A stretch of 28,669 nucleotides of DNA, taken from the NCBI GenBank assembly GCA_033064195.1, contig JARBJD010000618.1, positions 1-28,669 of the forward strand. Direction: 5' to 3'. The notes beneath the pieces are model-generated. The model ran no database searches. It was not told the DNA's origin and was given only the letters and a program-made list of their open reading frames with translations. The stretch is from Blattamonas nauphoetae (lineage: Eukaryota > Preaxostyla > Oxymonadida). Positions 1 to 9,013 of the stretch are shown here, piece by piece. The translations under genes and the position numbers were made by a program. The stretch's first letter is position 1, and each line of letters begins with the position of its first letter.

Positions 1-447
1 TCTGTCTGTGTTTTGTTTTATCCGTATGCGTTGATTCATCTGTGATATTTTAGTTCTGTACAACCTAAGAACTAATCTTAATCGCAATATGAGAAAACTG
101 ATGATGAGTGACTAAATCGACAAAGATGGAGATGCGAATGGAGGCGGTTGAATAATCTGTCACTACACACAAATCTGGAATCCAGAATAGAAAAAATGAT
201 AAAAACATACATTGGAGAAGATGTGCATGTCAATTCACAAATGTTGACGTTTTTTCCGAGTGATCTTCGATCAATCCATAAATTTTCAATTGAGCTCTCG
301 TTCGTCCAAACGGACTCCAATATAAAAATATACCCCTACATGACATTTATAGCTGTCCCTGCTTTGTTTTTGACTACTTAAGATCAATCCGTAACATCAT
401 GAAAAACGACACAACTGATAGATGTTTCAATAAACCGAACTTTTCAT
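1..447. other. Left flank, no confident gene
   Basis: This stretch is AT-rich. It contains one short open frame at 148-381 (+), 77 codons, with no recognisable domain, and a small minus-strand frame overlaps it. I see no promoter box of the type used by the neighbouring element and no RNA gene. It is most likely host intergenic DNA or the tail of an unrecognised repeat. Confidence 0.4.
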
Positions 448-972
448 AAACCCGTACCATGGGGCTTGAAAAATTTACATTAGTCAAACTAAGAACAATA
501 AAATTTGGTTCCGCGCCAAAATGCCTGTGTCGAGAGAAAACCTCAAAATACCCTCTTTTGCCCGATACTAAAAATCGTTTCGGTAATATCTTCACAACCC
601 ATGAACCGATTTCGATGGAATTTTCACAAACACGTTTTTGGTGAAATGAACATTTTGAAAAAATTTGGAGAAAAATTCTGGATATTTGGGAAAATGGAAA
701 AAACCATATTTTTCTCGACAAAAATTCTTAGAAAAAATATTTTTGTTTTGAGCAGCTTTTGTCGAGAACTTTACGATCACAATGCATTTTATTTGATTCA
801 AAACGGATGGCTGGTTGTGGAGAAAAATGGGGAAAAGTTGAGAAAAATGTGGACGCCTAAAGGAAACAGTATTTTGAGGTTTTCTCCGACACAGGGTTTC
901 GGCGCGGAACCAAATTTTAATTTTTCTTAGTTTGACCAATGTCTATTTTTCAAGCCCCATGTTACGGGTTTT
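448..972. repeat. Fold-back (MITE-like) repeat with ~110-bp inverted arms
   Basis: The left arm (about 448-560) begins AAACCCGTACCATGGGGC, and the reverse complement of the right arm (about 862-972) begins AAACCCGTAACATGGGGC. The two arms stay alignable for about 110 bp, sharing the blocks GTCAAACTAAGAA, TTTGGTTCCGCGCC and GAGAAAACCTCAAAATAC. The interior codes for nothing recognisable; the open frames over it are by-products of the arms. No clear target duplication is visible. A diverged relative lies at about 28297-28530, on the other side of the large element. The family is unknown and it is probably a non-autonomous DNA element. Confidence 0.7.
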
Positions 973-1301
973 GAATATGTACGGGTTATTGACACTACTA
1001 TGACTAGTAATCAGGACACTTGTCAAATCGAAGTAGTGGTATAAGCGAAATGGGAACCAAACTGGCATAGGTGAAACTCCTAGGAGAATTGGAACGAGAA
1101 ATCATTTTGAATCTCAGAGCCAATTGATTGTTTTAATATGACTCATTCTAATTTCCATCTCACTTACTACTGAAAATATTGACATTTCAGAGTAGTCAAT
1201 ATTTGGCCGTAAATTCAAAATAAAGGCGAAAAACGGACCTCTTGAAAAGTGTCTTTTGAAAGCAAATTTTGAGTACTTTTAGAAAACAACGTCGATTTCT
1301 T

Positions 1302-1331
1302 TTTTATTCAATTTTTAATTTGTATAAAATG
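1302..1331 (+). promoter_or_regulatory. T-rich start-proximal box of the left TIR gene
   Basis: A T-rich run (TTTTTATTCAATTTTTAATT) leads into GTATAAAATG at the gene start. It follows the same plan as the boxes before the element's other genes, and the same bases occur in the right TIR. Confidence 0.5.
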
Positions 1332-1919
1332 AGCAGCGTCTTGACACCAACACAACTACTGGAAATTTTGGACAAAGAAGATTTGAAAATGAAATCACCT
1401 CCAACTCTCAATCGACAAGGAACAACATATCTCACTGGAAGCACTTTCGAATACTATCTTGAAGAAAAACCAGATGAAACTTGTCAAGTGTACGTCAATA
1501 GTTTCGTCAAAGGATACAGACCACATCTGAATCGCCAGAAATATCTTCGACCAGCAAATCGTTGTACAAAAAGAAGCTTATTGAATCAATGAAAATGAGA
1601 ATTGTGAACTCATTTCTGAATACACTCATTCAAGTACTCCAGTTGCATATCGACGTGAAGGAATCGAATGGATAGTGATCCCATCAAAATGGATGAAAGG
1701 ATTCAGAACTCATCAGAACAAACGAAAACGATACACACAATCGTTTGTTGAAAATGAATTGAAAAAGAGAATTGTGAACTCATTGGAACATACACAAAGG
1801 TACTTGAGCCATTCAAATATCGCGATTTACGAACAAAGAATGAGTATTACGTTCGCTTGGACAATTGGTTGTATTTTGGAGACCGTCCTCACTTGAGAAA
1901 GTACCACGAAAGGTCATGA
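1329..1919 (+). pseudogene. TIR-encoded protein, left copy (Polinton, broken)
   Basis: This is a small gene inside the left TIR with a twin in the right TIR (26389-26979) and a third relative at 27433-28021. It opens with MSSVLTPTQLLEILDKEDL, followed by a segment SPPTLNRQGTTYL. It then carries repeated units of the pattern E(N)CELxxxYTxxxxPxxYR, a short gap, and a W-containing strand ending GxRxH. The same unit occurs twice in the protein at 3607-3996. I do not recognise the family. The layout recalls short repeated modules found in giant-virus and homing-endonuclease-associated proteins but lacks their cysteines. This copy is broken, with about two breaks. Lying in the TIR, the gene was present twice per element. 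Confidence 0.65.
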
Positions 1920-2339
1920 AAATACTGAAAATCTATTTTGACCACAAATCAAGTGAAACCAATGTGAGAACCATTTCGAAAAATTCTGAAAAATTCTAAA
2001 ATCTCGGGGACACTGTCGGTCCTCGATCAAGACAATCCTGATGAAAATCGGTTGAGAATTCGTCGAACTGTGTACCGAACTTTGGTCCAAAAGTGACCAA
2101 AAAGTCGATGTTCGGATTTCGCCACTATGAACACCTTTATGTCTCAAATTGTGTTCAAACACGTTCTAAAATTACGAAATTGATGTTGATAGGTGAAATT
2201 TTAGGAAAAACGCACTTTTGAAAAAAGTTTGATCCGACCCCACAACATATTTTGAAAATGACAAAATTTTTAAGGAGGAGAAAGTGACGTCTCGCTCTTC
2301 TCCTACACGTCACTTTTCGCCCTCTGATGGTCTCAAAAC

Positions 2340-3580
2340 ATGTCAAATCGATAGTTGACAGGTATTCACGTCATTCGGTTTTGACGATCCCCTGGACACA
2401 CGATCGTTTTCACAATTTTTCATCAATTTTCATTTTAACCGATTTTCCTTCAAACCACTTCGCAATCGTACTAAAACAACCCTTTTTGAGAATTCTGGTT
2501 TTACACCACCTATAGTTCTCTGGAGGGTCGGTTTTCGATCACACTTGTGACGACACATTTGCACCAACATTTTGACACTATAGATTTTTGATCCGATTTT
2601 CACTGCAAATCCTTCTTTCTCGCGGTATGAGTAAGGTGTGCTCAAATTTTGAGGAGATTTTGTCGGATAGTTCTCCCATAAAGTCACTTTTCATGTTTTC
2701 ACTTCTCAACTTTTGACCGTTTTGTCACTTCAAAACAGGCTGTAGTCCCTTTCATTTCATCACTTTTGCTCCCATTTCACATCTGATCTCTTCACCATTC
2801 CTCTTCATTTTGCTCATATCACTTCCACTTTGTGGGCCGTTCTCACTTCACTAGCACATCATTTTAGTCAAGTTTTCATCAACTTTTCACAAAACAGAGT
2901 AAAAGAAAGCGAAACAACCAACAATGAAACGGGCAAGTCTGAAACTGAGGAGTGAAAATGACGATCGTGAAAATGGTGTGAAATGTGACACTAATAGTGA
3001 AAATGTCGCTTGTGTTCCGGTTTTCTCTCTTAAAAACAACGAAAATGATTCAAAAATGTACGTGATATGATGAAGATTACGGAAAAATTCCGAGATATGA
3101 AGTGAGCCGTTGAAAGTGAGATCTCTGCAGAATGTCGGAATCTTCACTAACGGAAATTAGTGTGTTGTATTGGAGAACAAGATTAAGAGAAAGAAACATG
3201 AATGAAGTGGTTAAAACAGTAATCAACGAGAAAACGAAGACGGAAGTGGTCATGAAAATGAAAACAAAACGAGTGAAAATGAAGTGACAATTCGGTTGAA
3301 ACTAGTGAAACAGAGCTGAAACAAGATAAAAATGATGTCGATATGGTGAAGAATGCATACTTTTACCGAGATCTGGACCCGGTTGTGAAACCTCAAATAT
3401 CTCTGCAACAGTTCGGAAAATCCAAAACGGAGCATACCACGATGATCCTACAGTTCAGAAGAATCTGAAACGCGAAGAATTGGAACGAATTGTGCACACT
3501 TGAGAAATCAGTGATCGAACCCATTGATCCTCGTTACTGGTGAACAATCCAAAACTGAGAAAATAACGAAAGAATTTTCA
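2340..3580. other. Inner left TIR, no gene seen
   Basis: From the end of the TIR gene's 3' region to the next gene there is AT-rich sequence rich in GTGAAAATG/GAAGTGA-like words. These words also appear, diverged, in the inner right TIR. The short frames here are not matched between the two copies, so I call no gene. Confidence 0.5.
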
Positions 3581-3609
3581 TTTTTGAATTTTTTAATTTG
3601 TATTAAATG
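3581..3609 (+). promoter_or_regulatory. T-rich/TAAATG start box
   Basis: TTTTTGAATTTTTTAATTTG followed by TATTAAATG overlaps the start codon of the 129-residue gene. It is a member of the element's start-proximal motif family. Confidence 0.6.
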
Positions 3610-3996
3610 AATCCAACTGAAATGTACAAGGAAAGACGTCGAGTATGTTCGGAACAAGCATTAATTGAATCAATGAGAGAAGAGAACTGTACGCTGGTCT
3701 CTGAGTATGTCAGAAATAATGTGCCGGTGATGTATGTTCATGAGGGAGTTGAATGGAGAATAAAACCAAAGTTGTGGAATCAAGGAAACAGACCTCACTT
3801 AGCGAAACGTCGACACTACACTCAATCATTCGTCGAAAATGAACTGAAGAAATACAATTGTGAACTCGTAGGTGAGTACACCAAAGTTCTGGTTCCATTC
3901 ACATATCGAGAGATTGGTGGAAGTGAAGTGTTCAGAATTAGACTTGATTCCTGGTTAAAGGCACCGAAAAAGCCCCATCAGAGAAAACAGAAATAA
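3607..3996 (+). CDS. Small two-repeat protein related to the TIR gene (Polinton)
   Basis: This is an intact 129-residue frame. It contains two copies of a roughly 50-residue module. The first holds ENCTLVSEYVRNNVPVMY and ends in a W..GNRPH strand (residues about 25-62). The second holds NCELVGEYTKVLVPFTYR and ends near SWLKAPKKPH (residues about 75-125). The linker TQSFVENELKK is almost identical to one in the TIR-encoded protein, so the two are paralogues. The C-terminus is basic. The start is fixed by the TATTAAATG box. It lies just inside the left TIR and immediately upstream of the polymerase gene. The function is unknown; a nucleic-acid-binding accessory role is only a guess based on its basic composition. 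Confidence 0.75.
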   Translation: MNPTEMYKERRRVCSEQALIESMREENCTLVSEYVRNNVPVMYVHEGVEWRIKPKLWNQGNRPHLAKRRHYTQSFVENELKKYNCELVGEYTKVLVPFTYREIGGSEVFRIRLDSWLKAPKKPHQRKQK

Positions 3997-4006
3997 ACAC
4001 TCAACT

Positions 4007-4042
4007 TTTTTTATTTTCGGATATTTTATTTTGTAGTAAATG
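4007..4042 (+). promoter_or_regulatory. T-rich/TAAATG start box of polB
   Basis: Two T-rich stretches (TTTTTTTATTTTC and ATATTTTATTTTG) precede TAGTAAATG at the start of the polymerase gene. It lies only about 10-45 bp downstream of the previous stop. Confidence 0.65.
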
Positions 4043-5247
4043 ACACTGCTAAAACCAATCAAAGAAAGAATTCAAGAAATTCGAGATCTCTTTCCGAATA
4101 CACAATTTCACTTTATTGATGGTCGAACATACAATCCTGACAGTAAAAACTATCAACATCATCGTTCATTTCTTCTGAATATGCTTCAACACACAGATCT
4201 CGAGTTTCCACATCCAATAAAGAATCTCGATCTCAATCTCATTCCAGATTTTATTGAACAAGTGAAACTTCGACAACAGATGGCGTCAGAAGATCGACTC
4301 GCTCACCGAATGATTGTTGAGAACATGAAAGCAAATCCAAGAGTGAACAAAGATGAACTAAAAAAGCAAGTGTTCAGAATGACGTGGAAACTGAAATCAA
4401 TCGAAGAGAAGCTGATGGATCATTGGATGAAGAATCTGTTGATCATTCAGAAGAAAAATGAACAAATGGAAAAAAGAGAAGTACAGACATTTGATGGATT
4501 TGAAGAATGCATATTACTTGCTGAACCGCGTGACAAAGTAGCATTCAATTCTTGTCTCATGGATGCACGAAGGAAGTTCAAAAAGAATGAAGTCGAGAAG
4601 GTTGAAGATAATGGAAAACCATATCAACTGTACTTCCACAATCATCTGAAGAATGTTGAAGAAATCACAACCTTCATCAAAGCAGTGTTCGACAAAGAGA
4701 AAGATCATCCATTCAAGATTGGTATTGACTTTGGAAAGATAATTGAGAGAAAAGACAAAGATGAGACAACTTACAAAGACTTCAGACCAGAACTGGAGAA
4801 CACATCGAAGAGTTTCCCAACGGTGATCAGAAGTGCAGGAGACATCACTGAGTATTCAAAATATGCGATCAATCTGATCAAAGAATCACAGGAGAGAACA
4901 CTGATGGATACGAAGACAATGTACATAGCATTCCACTCCATTCTGGTTGCAGTCTATCGATTCCCAGTTGCAGGAAAAGCAAATGCAATTCTCACTGAAC
5001 ACATCAAAACGAGAAACGTTCGGTACATCGATTCTGAGTTCAACATCTGCTTCTTTCAATCATTGTCGTTCCTCACCCTTCCTGAAGTACCTGGGAAAAA
5101 GATATCAATCAATATGAGAAACGTTGAAGCAAAACGATTGTTCGCTGTGCATAAGAAGCTGACCCATCTCAAACCACATCAACTTACTGAGCACTTGCGA
5201 AAAAATCCTGGATTTGATATTGCATGTGATATGGAGACAGTCATGCA
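4040..5247 (+). CDS. Polinton DNA polymerase B, N-terminal part (split by MITE)
   Basis: This is the upstream half of the polymerase gene, up to the point where a MITE has inserted. It encodes about 400 residues rich in charged alpha-helix and has no recognisable enzyme motif. That is expected for the long, poorly conserved N-terminal region that precedes the exonuclease domain in Polinton polymerases. The open frame runs on for about 130 bp into the MITE (to 5377), and that tail is transposon sequence. The downstream half begins directly after the MITE at 5832. The assignment rests on position, strand, the target duplication at the junctions and the absence of any other gene start between the halves. 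Confidence 0.75.
5240..5247 (+). repeat. 8-bp target duplication, left copy
   Basis: GTCATGCA lies just outside the left end of the MITE. The right copy at 5832-5839 is GTCGTGCA, one mismatch. Confidence 0.75.
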
Positions 5248-5831
5248 CAGGGTTTTGAGAAGGTCCTCACCTGCCTCACCCTCAAGTGACCTCACCTTTT
5301 TTCCAATTATTGTTTTTGCTCCAAATTTCGTGAGGAGAGTTGTTTATCGATATAACAATTATAAAAGAAATGAATAAGCATATTGTGAAGTGGATAGTGT
5401 AAAAAGATGAACAACTTTTTGGAGTTTGCACTGGTTCAATTTGTTGTATCTGTGAACATAGAGTCGTTTTGTTTGGCGAAATGGAGTGAAAGATCAATTC
5501 TATCCTCAAAAATCAAAGAGTTATCAACTGAGAATCATTCAATGGGATAATTGAAGTTTGATCGAACCCACCACCATTTTCTCCTTCAGACATCGATTCT
5601 ATTTCAGTGATTATTTTGAAATAATAGAGAAAGAAAACCGTGTCCGGTGAAGTGGAAGGAAAGGTAAAGTGTGAAATGGTGTCGAAGAGTCGTGTTGTGA
5701 CCGATCTTCGTGAGATTCCTTGGTTCCAGTCTCCAAATTAGGACACCAGGAGACCTCACCTCCTGAAAGAGGGAGGTGAGGTCATTTAACCTCACGGTAA
5801 CGTTAAAACTGTCAGACAACTATAAACCCTG
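5248..5831. mobile_element. 584-bp hAT-type MITE inside polB
   Basis: The ends are inverted: CAGGGTTTTGAG on the left and CAGGGTTTATAG as the reverse complement of the right. Subterminal CCTCACC words recur in both orientations, including a tight hairpin near 5750-5795 (CCTCACCTCC ... GGAGGTGAGG). An 8-bp direct duplication with one mismatch flanks it. CAG-starting ends and 8-bp duplications are the hAT superfamily signature. It codes for nothing. It inserted after the Polinton was in place or during its earlier life, and it interrupts the polymerase gene. Confidence 0.8.
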
Positions 5832-5839
5832 GTCGTGCA
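5832..5839 (+). repeat. 8-bp target duplication, right copy
   Basis: GTCGTGCA lies directly after the right MITE end and matches GTCATGCA at 5240-5247 with one mismatch. Confidence 0.75.
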
Positions 5840-8800
5840 AGAATTTAACATCACAGTTCACATTTATGAATACGACGAAGACAAGAAGAAATACTTCCTG
5901 AGTCAATCATATGTCAACGAGAATGATGATGCAAGAGTTCTCCCACTTCTAATGATTCCACTTACAGCCACTCTCGTTCATGTGATGTTCATTGTTGATC
6001 CTGAGAAAATCACTGGATACAAACTCTGTCCATATTGTCAATCAAGAGGATTCCAAGTCAAGGATTCTCACTTCAAGACATACTACGAGAAGCATCTCAA
6101 AGAGTGCAAAGAGCTTGATGGAAAACATGTGAAGAAGATCACTCTTGACAAAACACCAAGACCATATGTTCCACATATCCTCAACAATAGAACTTATGAA
6201 TTTCTGATGGCACATAAGAGACAAGACGAGTTCAAACCAACACAGTACTACATCACGTACGACTTCGAAACAATGGAAGATCTCATTCTTGACAATTTGT
6301 TCTCTGATGATAATACTCAATTGATCTCACATCTAAAACCCTTGTCAGTTGCATCAGCAATCAAAACAAAATCAGGAGTGAAGTCAATCTACTTTGATCT
6401 TCGAGATGGAAAGGACTTTGTGAAGCAATGGATCAGAGAACTCTTCAAATATGCTGAGACAGTTCGAGAGAACAACCTCTATGATGACCCAGAAATACCC
6501 TCTCAGAATGAAGTCAGTGTGATTGGTTTCAACAGTTCCAGATTCGACATAAATCTCATCTTCCGCGATCTCGTTGACAAGGATTGGAAAGTGGTAAGCT
6601 TCCTTGGATCCACAACGAAGTACAAGCAGGTATTGATCAGACATGAGAAGACACAACAGGTGCTTCGCTTGATTGACATGATGTCATACACAGGACCAAT
6701 GACTTTGGATAATGCAGTGAAGGCTTTTGGAGGAAACACAACACTTCAGAAATCATTCTTTGCTTACGAATCATTCGACTCTTCAGACTACGATGCAGTG
6801 CTGAGCAAACAAGAACCATTCTCCAAATATGAATTCTATTCGAGTCTGAACAACAGTGAAATGTCCGACAGCGATTACCAAATGTACCTTGATGATTGGA
6901 ACAAACAAGGATTCAAGAACAGATGGGAATACCTCAAGTTCTACAACATCAGAGACGTCGAATGCATGATTGCACCACTTGACAATCTCATTGCTTTGAA
7001 CTTCCAATTCAAAGTGGATATGTTGCACAATCTCTCACTGTCCGCAAATGCATCTGCCATCAAATATGCGTGTGCCTACAAGGACTTCGACATCGACGAT
7101 GATTTCAATGGAGTGGATCAATCTGGTGAAATAAAAATCACGAAACAATACTGGAAGTACAAGGTTGCATCGTACATTTATCAAGACCAGAAAGCTCATC
7201 GCAATACTACCAACAATGTCACTGAAGCAGACTACGACTGGTTTGTTCAACAATGCAAGAGAGTGTGCTATATATGCAAGAGTCACTTCTCACAAGCTGT
7301 ACGACCTACACTGGATCGAATCGACAATTCGAAAGGACATTCAAAAGAGAACGTGAAGATCTGCTGTGACTACTGCAACACCTACAAGTCAGACCATGAT
7401 GAACATCTCACAAGATTGAGAATTCAACTGAAGAAGTACTGCGTCTGGAAATCACTACCAATGACTCTGACACATGAGCAAACATATCACAAGTTGAGAG
7501 CAGCAGTGACTGGTGGATTATCGAATGTTCAGCACAGACAGAACATCAAAGACGTGACTCCAATCAATCACTTCACATATGAAGATGGAAAAGTTATCTC
7601 CAAGGACACAGAACACAAAATGACTCACGTCTGTGGTGTTGACTTTAATTCACTTTATCCAAGTGCTTTTTCATCAATCAAGAACAAGAACAATCCGTAC
7701 ACCAAACACAGAATGTACATGCCAGGACGATGCTTATTCACCGCAACAGGAGATAAAGAATGTCGTAAGATTATTGAAGACAAGAATCAGAAGACATTGT
7801 TCGTTGCAGAACTGAAAGGACACATCGATGAGAAGCATATTAATGATTTCATAAATTTCCCACCAATCTTCAGAAACATCATTATCAATACGACAGAAGA
7901 AAACATTGGAGAGAAGACGTATTCATTGATGAAGAAGCATGGATTGAAGACTGATGACAAACAAAGAAAGCTGACCCAACTCTTGAGCACACACGATCAG
8001 TATATGTTCTTTTCGACATACTATCTGTGGTTCCTCATCGACTATTGCCACTTCATCGTAGACGATATTAAGACTGTGATGGTCTTTTCGAGACATGCTG
8101 GATTTGAACCATTTGTGACATCATTCATGAATGATCGAATAGAAGCAATGAAGGTTGGAAACAAAGGAAAAGAACAGTTCTGTAAGACCAACTTGAATGG
8201 GAGTTACGGATATGATGGAATGAACACTGAGAAGTACAACTCAATCACAATCTGCAATGAGAAGAGAACATACCTGAAGCAGATGATGAAAGGATTTGTG
8301 GCGACAAGAGAGATCAATGAGGACAACTACATTGTGATTGAAGACAGAGAGAAAGCATCGTGCAAAACATGTCTACAAGAAGCAGTATTCACACTCGACA
8401 ATGCCAAGTTCTGGTATCTGAATTTCATCTTCAATTTCATGTACAAGTGTCTAGACATGCAATGGATTCATTTCTGTGAGGGAGATACTGACTCTGCATA
8501 CTGGGCAATTAGTGGAGATCCAGACGCTGGAATTCATCAACAATTTGAACACGTGATTGCTGACAAAGAATTCTATGATGCACACAAATATGAATGGTTT
8601 CCCAATCCTGAAAAAGGTGTCGATGATGAGAAGAAGCTGTTGGGATTAGCAATTGAGAAGGAAGGTGAACAGATGATCTGTCTTGCACCCAAGTGTTACT
8701 CTCTCGATGAAAAATGCAAGATCAAAGGAGTATCTCTGAAGAAAACCAACATCACGAGTGACGATTATGTGAAGTGCCTAAACGGAGAGAAAACTGTGAC

Positions 8801-8987
8801 AACCACACTGAACTTTCAGACGAGAAGAATCGTGAGCGAAGAGAATACAAATGGATTTGAGATAGCAAAAATACAACAACAGAAACTCAGTCTCAGTGGA
8901 ATCCATCTGAAAGCAATCGTACTTGAAAATGAATCGTGTCCTCCATTCATTCATGGACTGAAAGCTACTGATTTTATAATTGAATAA
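5832..8987 (+). CDS. Polinton protein-primed DNA polymerase B, catalytic part
   Basis: This codes for about 1050 residues containing the family B core; positions are counted from 5835. Exonuclease motifs are ExoI YDFETM (about 140), ExoII FNSSRFD (about 230) and ExoIII YNIRD (about 369). Polymerase motif A is DFNSLYPS (about 602), motif B is KTNLNGSYG (about 783), motif C is GDTDS (about 882), and a KxY motif, PKCY, lies at about 951. It should replicate the element from its ends by protein priming. Between the exonuclease and motif A lies a Cys-rich HNH-like segment (about 478-518): CYIC, then TLDRIDNSKGHSKENVKICC and DYCN. The preceding part of the gene lies upstream of the MITE. The frame closes at a stop 23 bp before the integrase ATG. 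Confidence 0.93.
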   Translation, partial: VVQEFNITVHIYEYDEDKKKYFLSQSYVNENDDARVLPLLMIPLTATLVHVMFIVDPEKITGYKLCPYCQSRGFQVKDSHFKTYYEKHLKECKELDGKHVKKITLDKTPRPYVPHILNNRTYEFLMAHKRQDEFKPTQYYITYDFETMEDLILDNLFSDDNTQLISHLKPLSVASAIKTKSGVKSIYFDLRDGKDFVKQWIRELFKYAETVRENNLYDDPEIPSQNEVSVIGFNSSRFDINLIFRDLVDKDWKVVSFLGSTTKYKQVLIRHEKTQQVLRLIDMMSYTGPMTLDNAVKAFGGNTTLQKSFFAYESFDSSDYDAVLSKQEPFSKYEFYSSLNNSEMSDSDYQMYLDDWNKQGFKNRWEYLKFYNIRDVECMIAPLDNLIALNFQFKVDMLHNLSLSANASAIKYACAYKDFDIDDDFNGVDQSGEIKITKQYWKYKVASYIYQDQKAHRNTTNNVTEADYDWFVQQCKRVCYICKSHFSQAVRPTLDRIDNSKGHSKENVKICCDYCNTYKSDHDEHLTRLRIQLKKYCVWKSLPMTLTHEQTYHKLRAAVTGGLSNVQHRQNIKDVTPINHFTYEDGKVISKDTEHKMTHVCGVDFNSLYPSAFSSIKNKNNPYTKHRMYMPGRCLFTATGDKECRKIIEDKNQKTLFVAELKGHIDEKHINDFINFPPIFRNIIINTTEENIGEKTYSLMKKHGLKTDDKQRKLTQLLSTHDQYMFFSTYYLWFLIDYCHFIVDDIKTVMVFSRHAGFEPFVTSFMNDRIEAMKVGNKGKEQFCKTNLNGSYGYDGMNTEKYNSITICNEKRTYLKQMMKGFVATREINEDNYIVIEDREKASCKTCLQEAVFTLDNAKFWYLNFIFNFMYKCLDMQWIHFCEGDTDSAYWAISGDPDAGIHQQFEHVIADKEFYDAHKYEWFPNPEKGVDDEKKLLGLAIEKEGEQMICLAPKCYSLDEKCKIKGVSLKKTNITSDDYVKCLNGEKTVTTTLNFQTRRIVSEENTNGFEIAKIQQQKLSLSGIHLKAIVLENESCPPFIHGLKATDFIIE

Positions 8988-8995
8988 ACACAAAC

Positions 8996-9013
8996 TTTAT
9001 TTTTGTATAAATG
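8996..9013 (+). promoter_or_regulatory. T-rich/TAAATG start box of the integrase gene
   Basis: TTTATTTTTGTATAAATG overlaps the integrase start codon and fills almost the whole gap after the polymerase stop. Confidence 0.7.

Larger units (their letters stand above)
1032..3394 (+). repeat. Left terminal inverted repeat of the Polinton
   Basis: This pairs with 24912-27276 on the other strand. The outer part (1032 to about 1910) differs from its partner at only a few bases. From about 1910 to 2240 the match is good but shows more differences. From about 2240 to 3394 it is patchy, with recognisable blocks such as CACTAGCACATCATTTTAGT and CATACTTTTACCGAGATC. The outer part carries a small gene with its own promoter-like box. 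The inner part is AT-rich and has no convincing frame. Confidence 0.88.

Noticed and set aside
148-381. A 77-codon gene in the left flank
   Set aside because: No recognisable features, a competing frame on the other strand and no promoter-like context.
5834-5840. A native polymerase start codon right after the MITE
   Set aside because: The codon there is GTG inside the duplicated target site, and the frame continues polymerase-like sequence from the first codon. It is a product of the insertion rather than a start.
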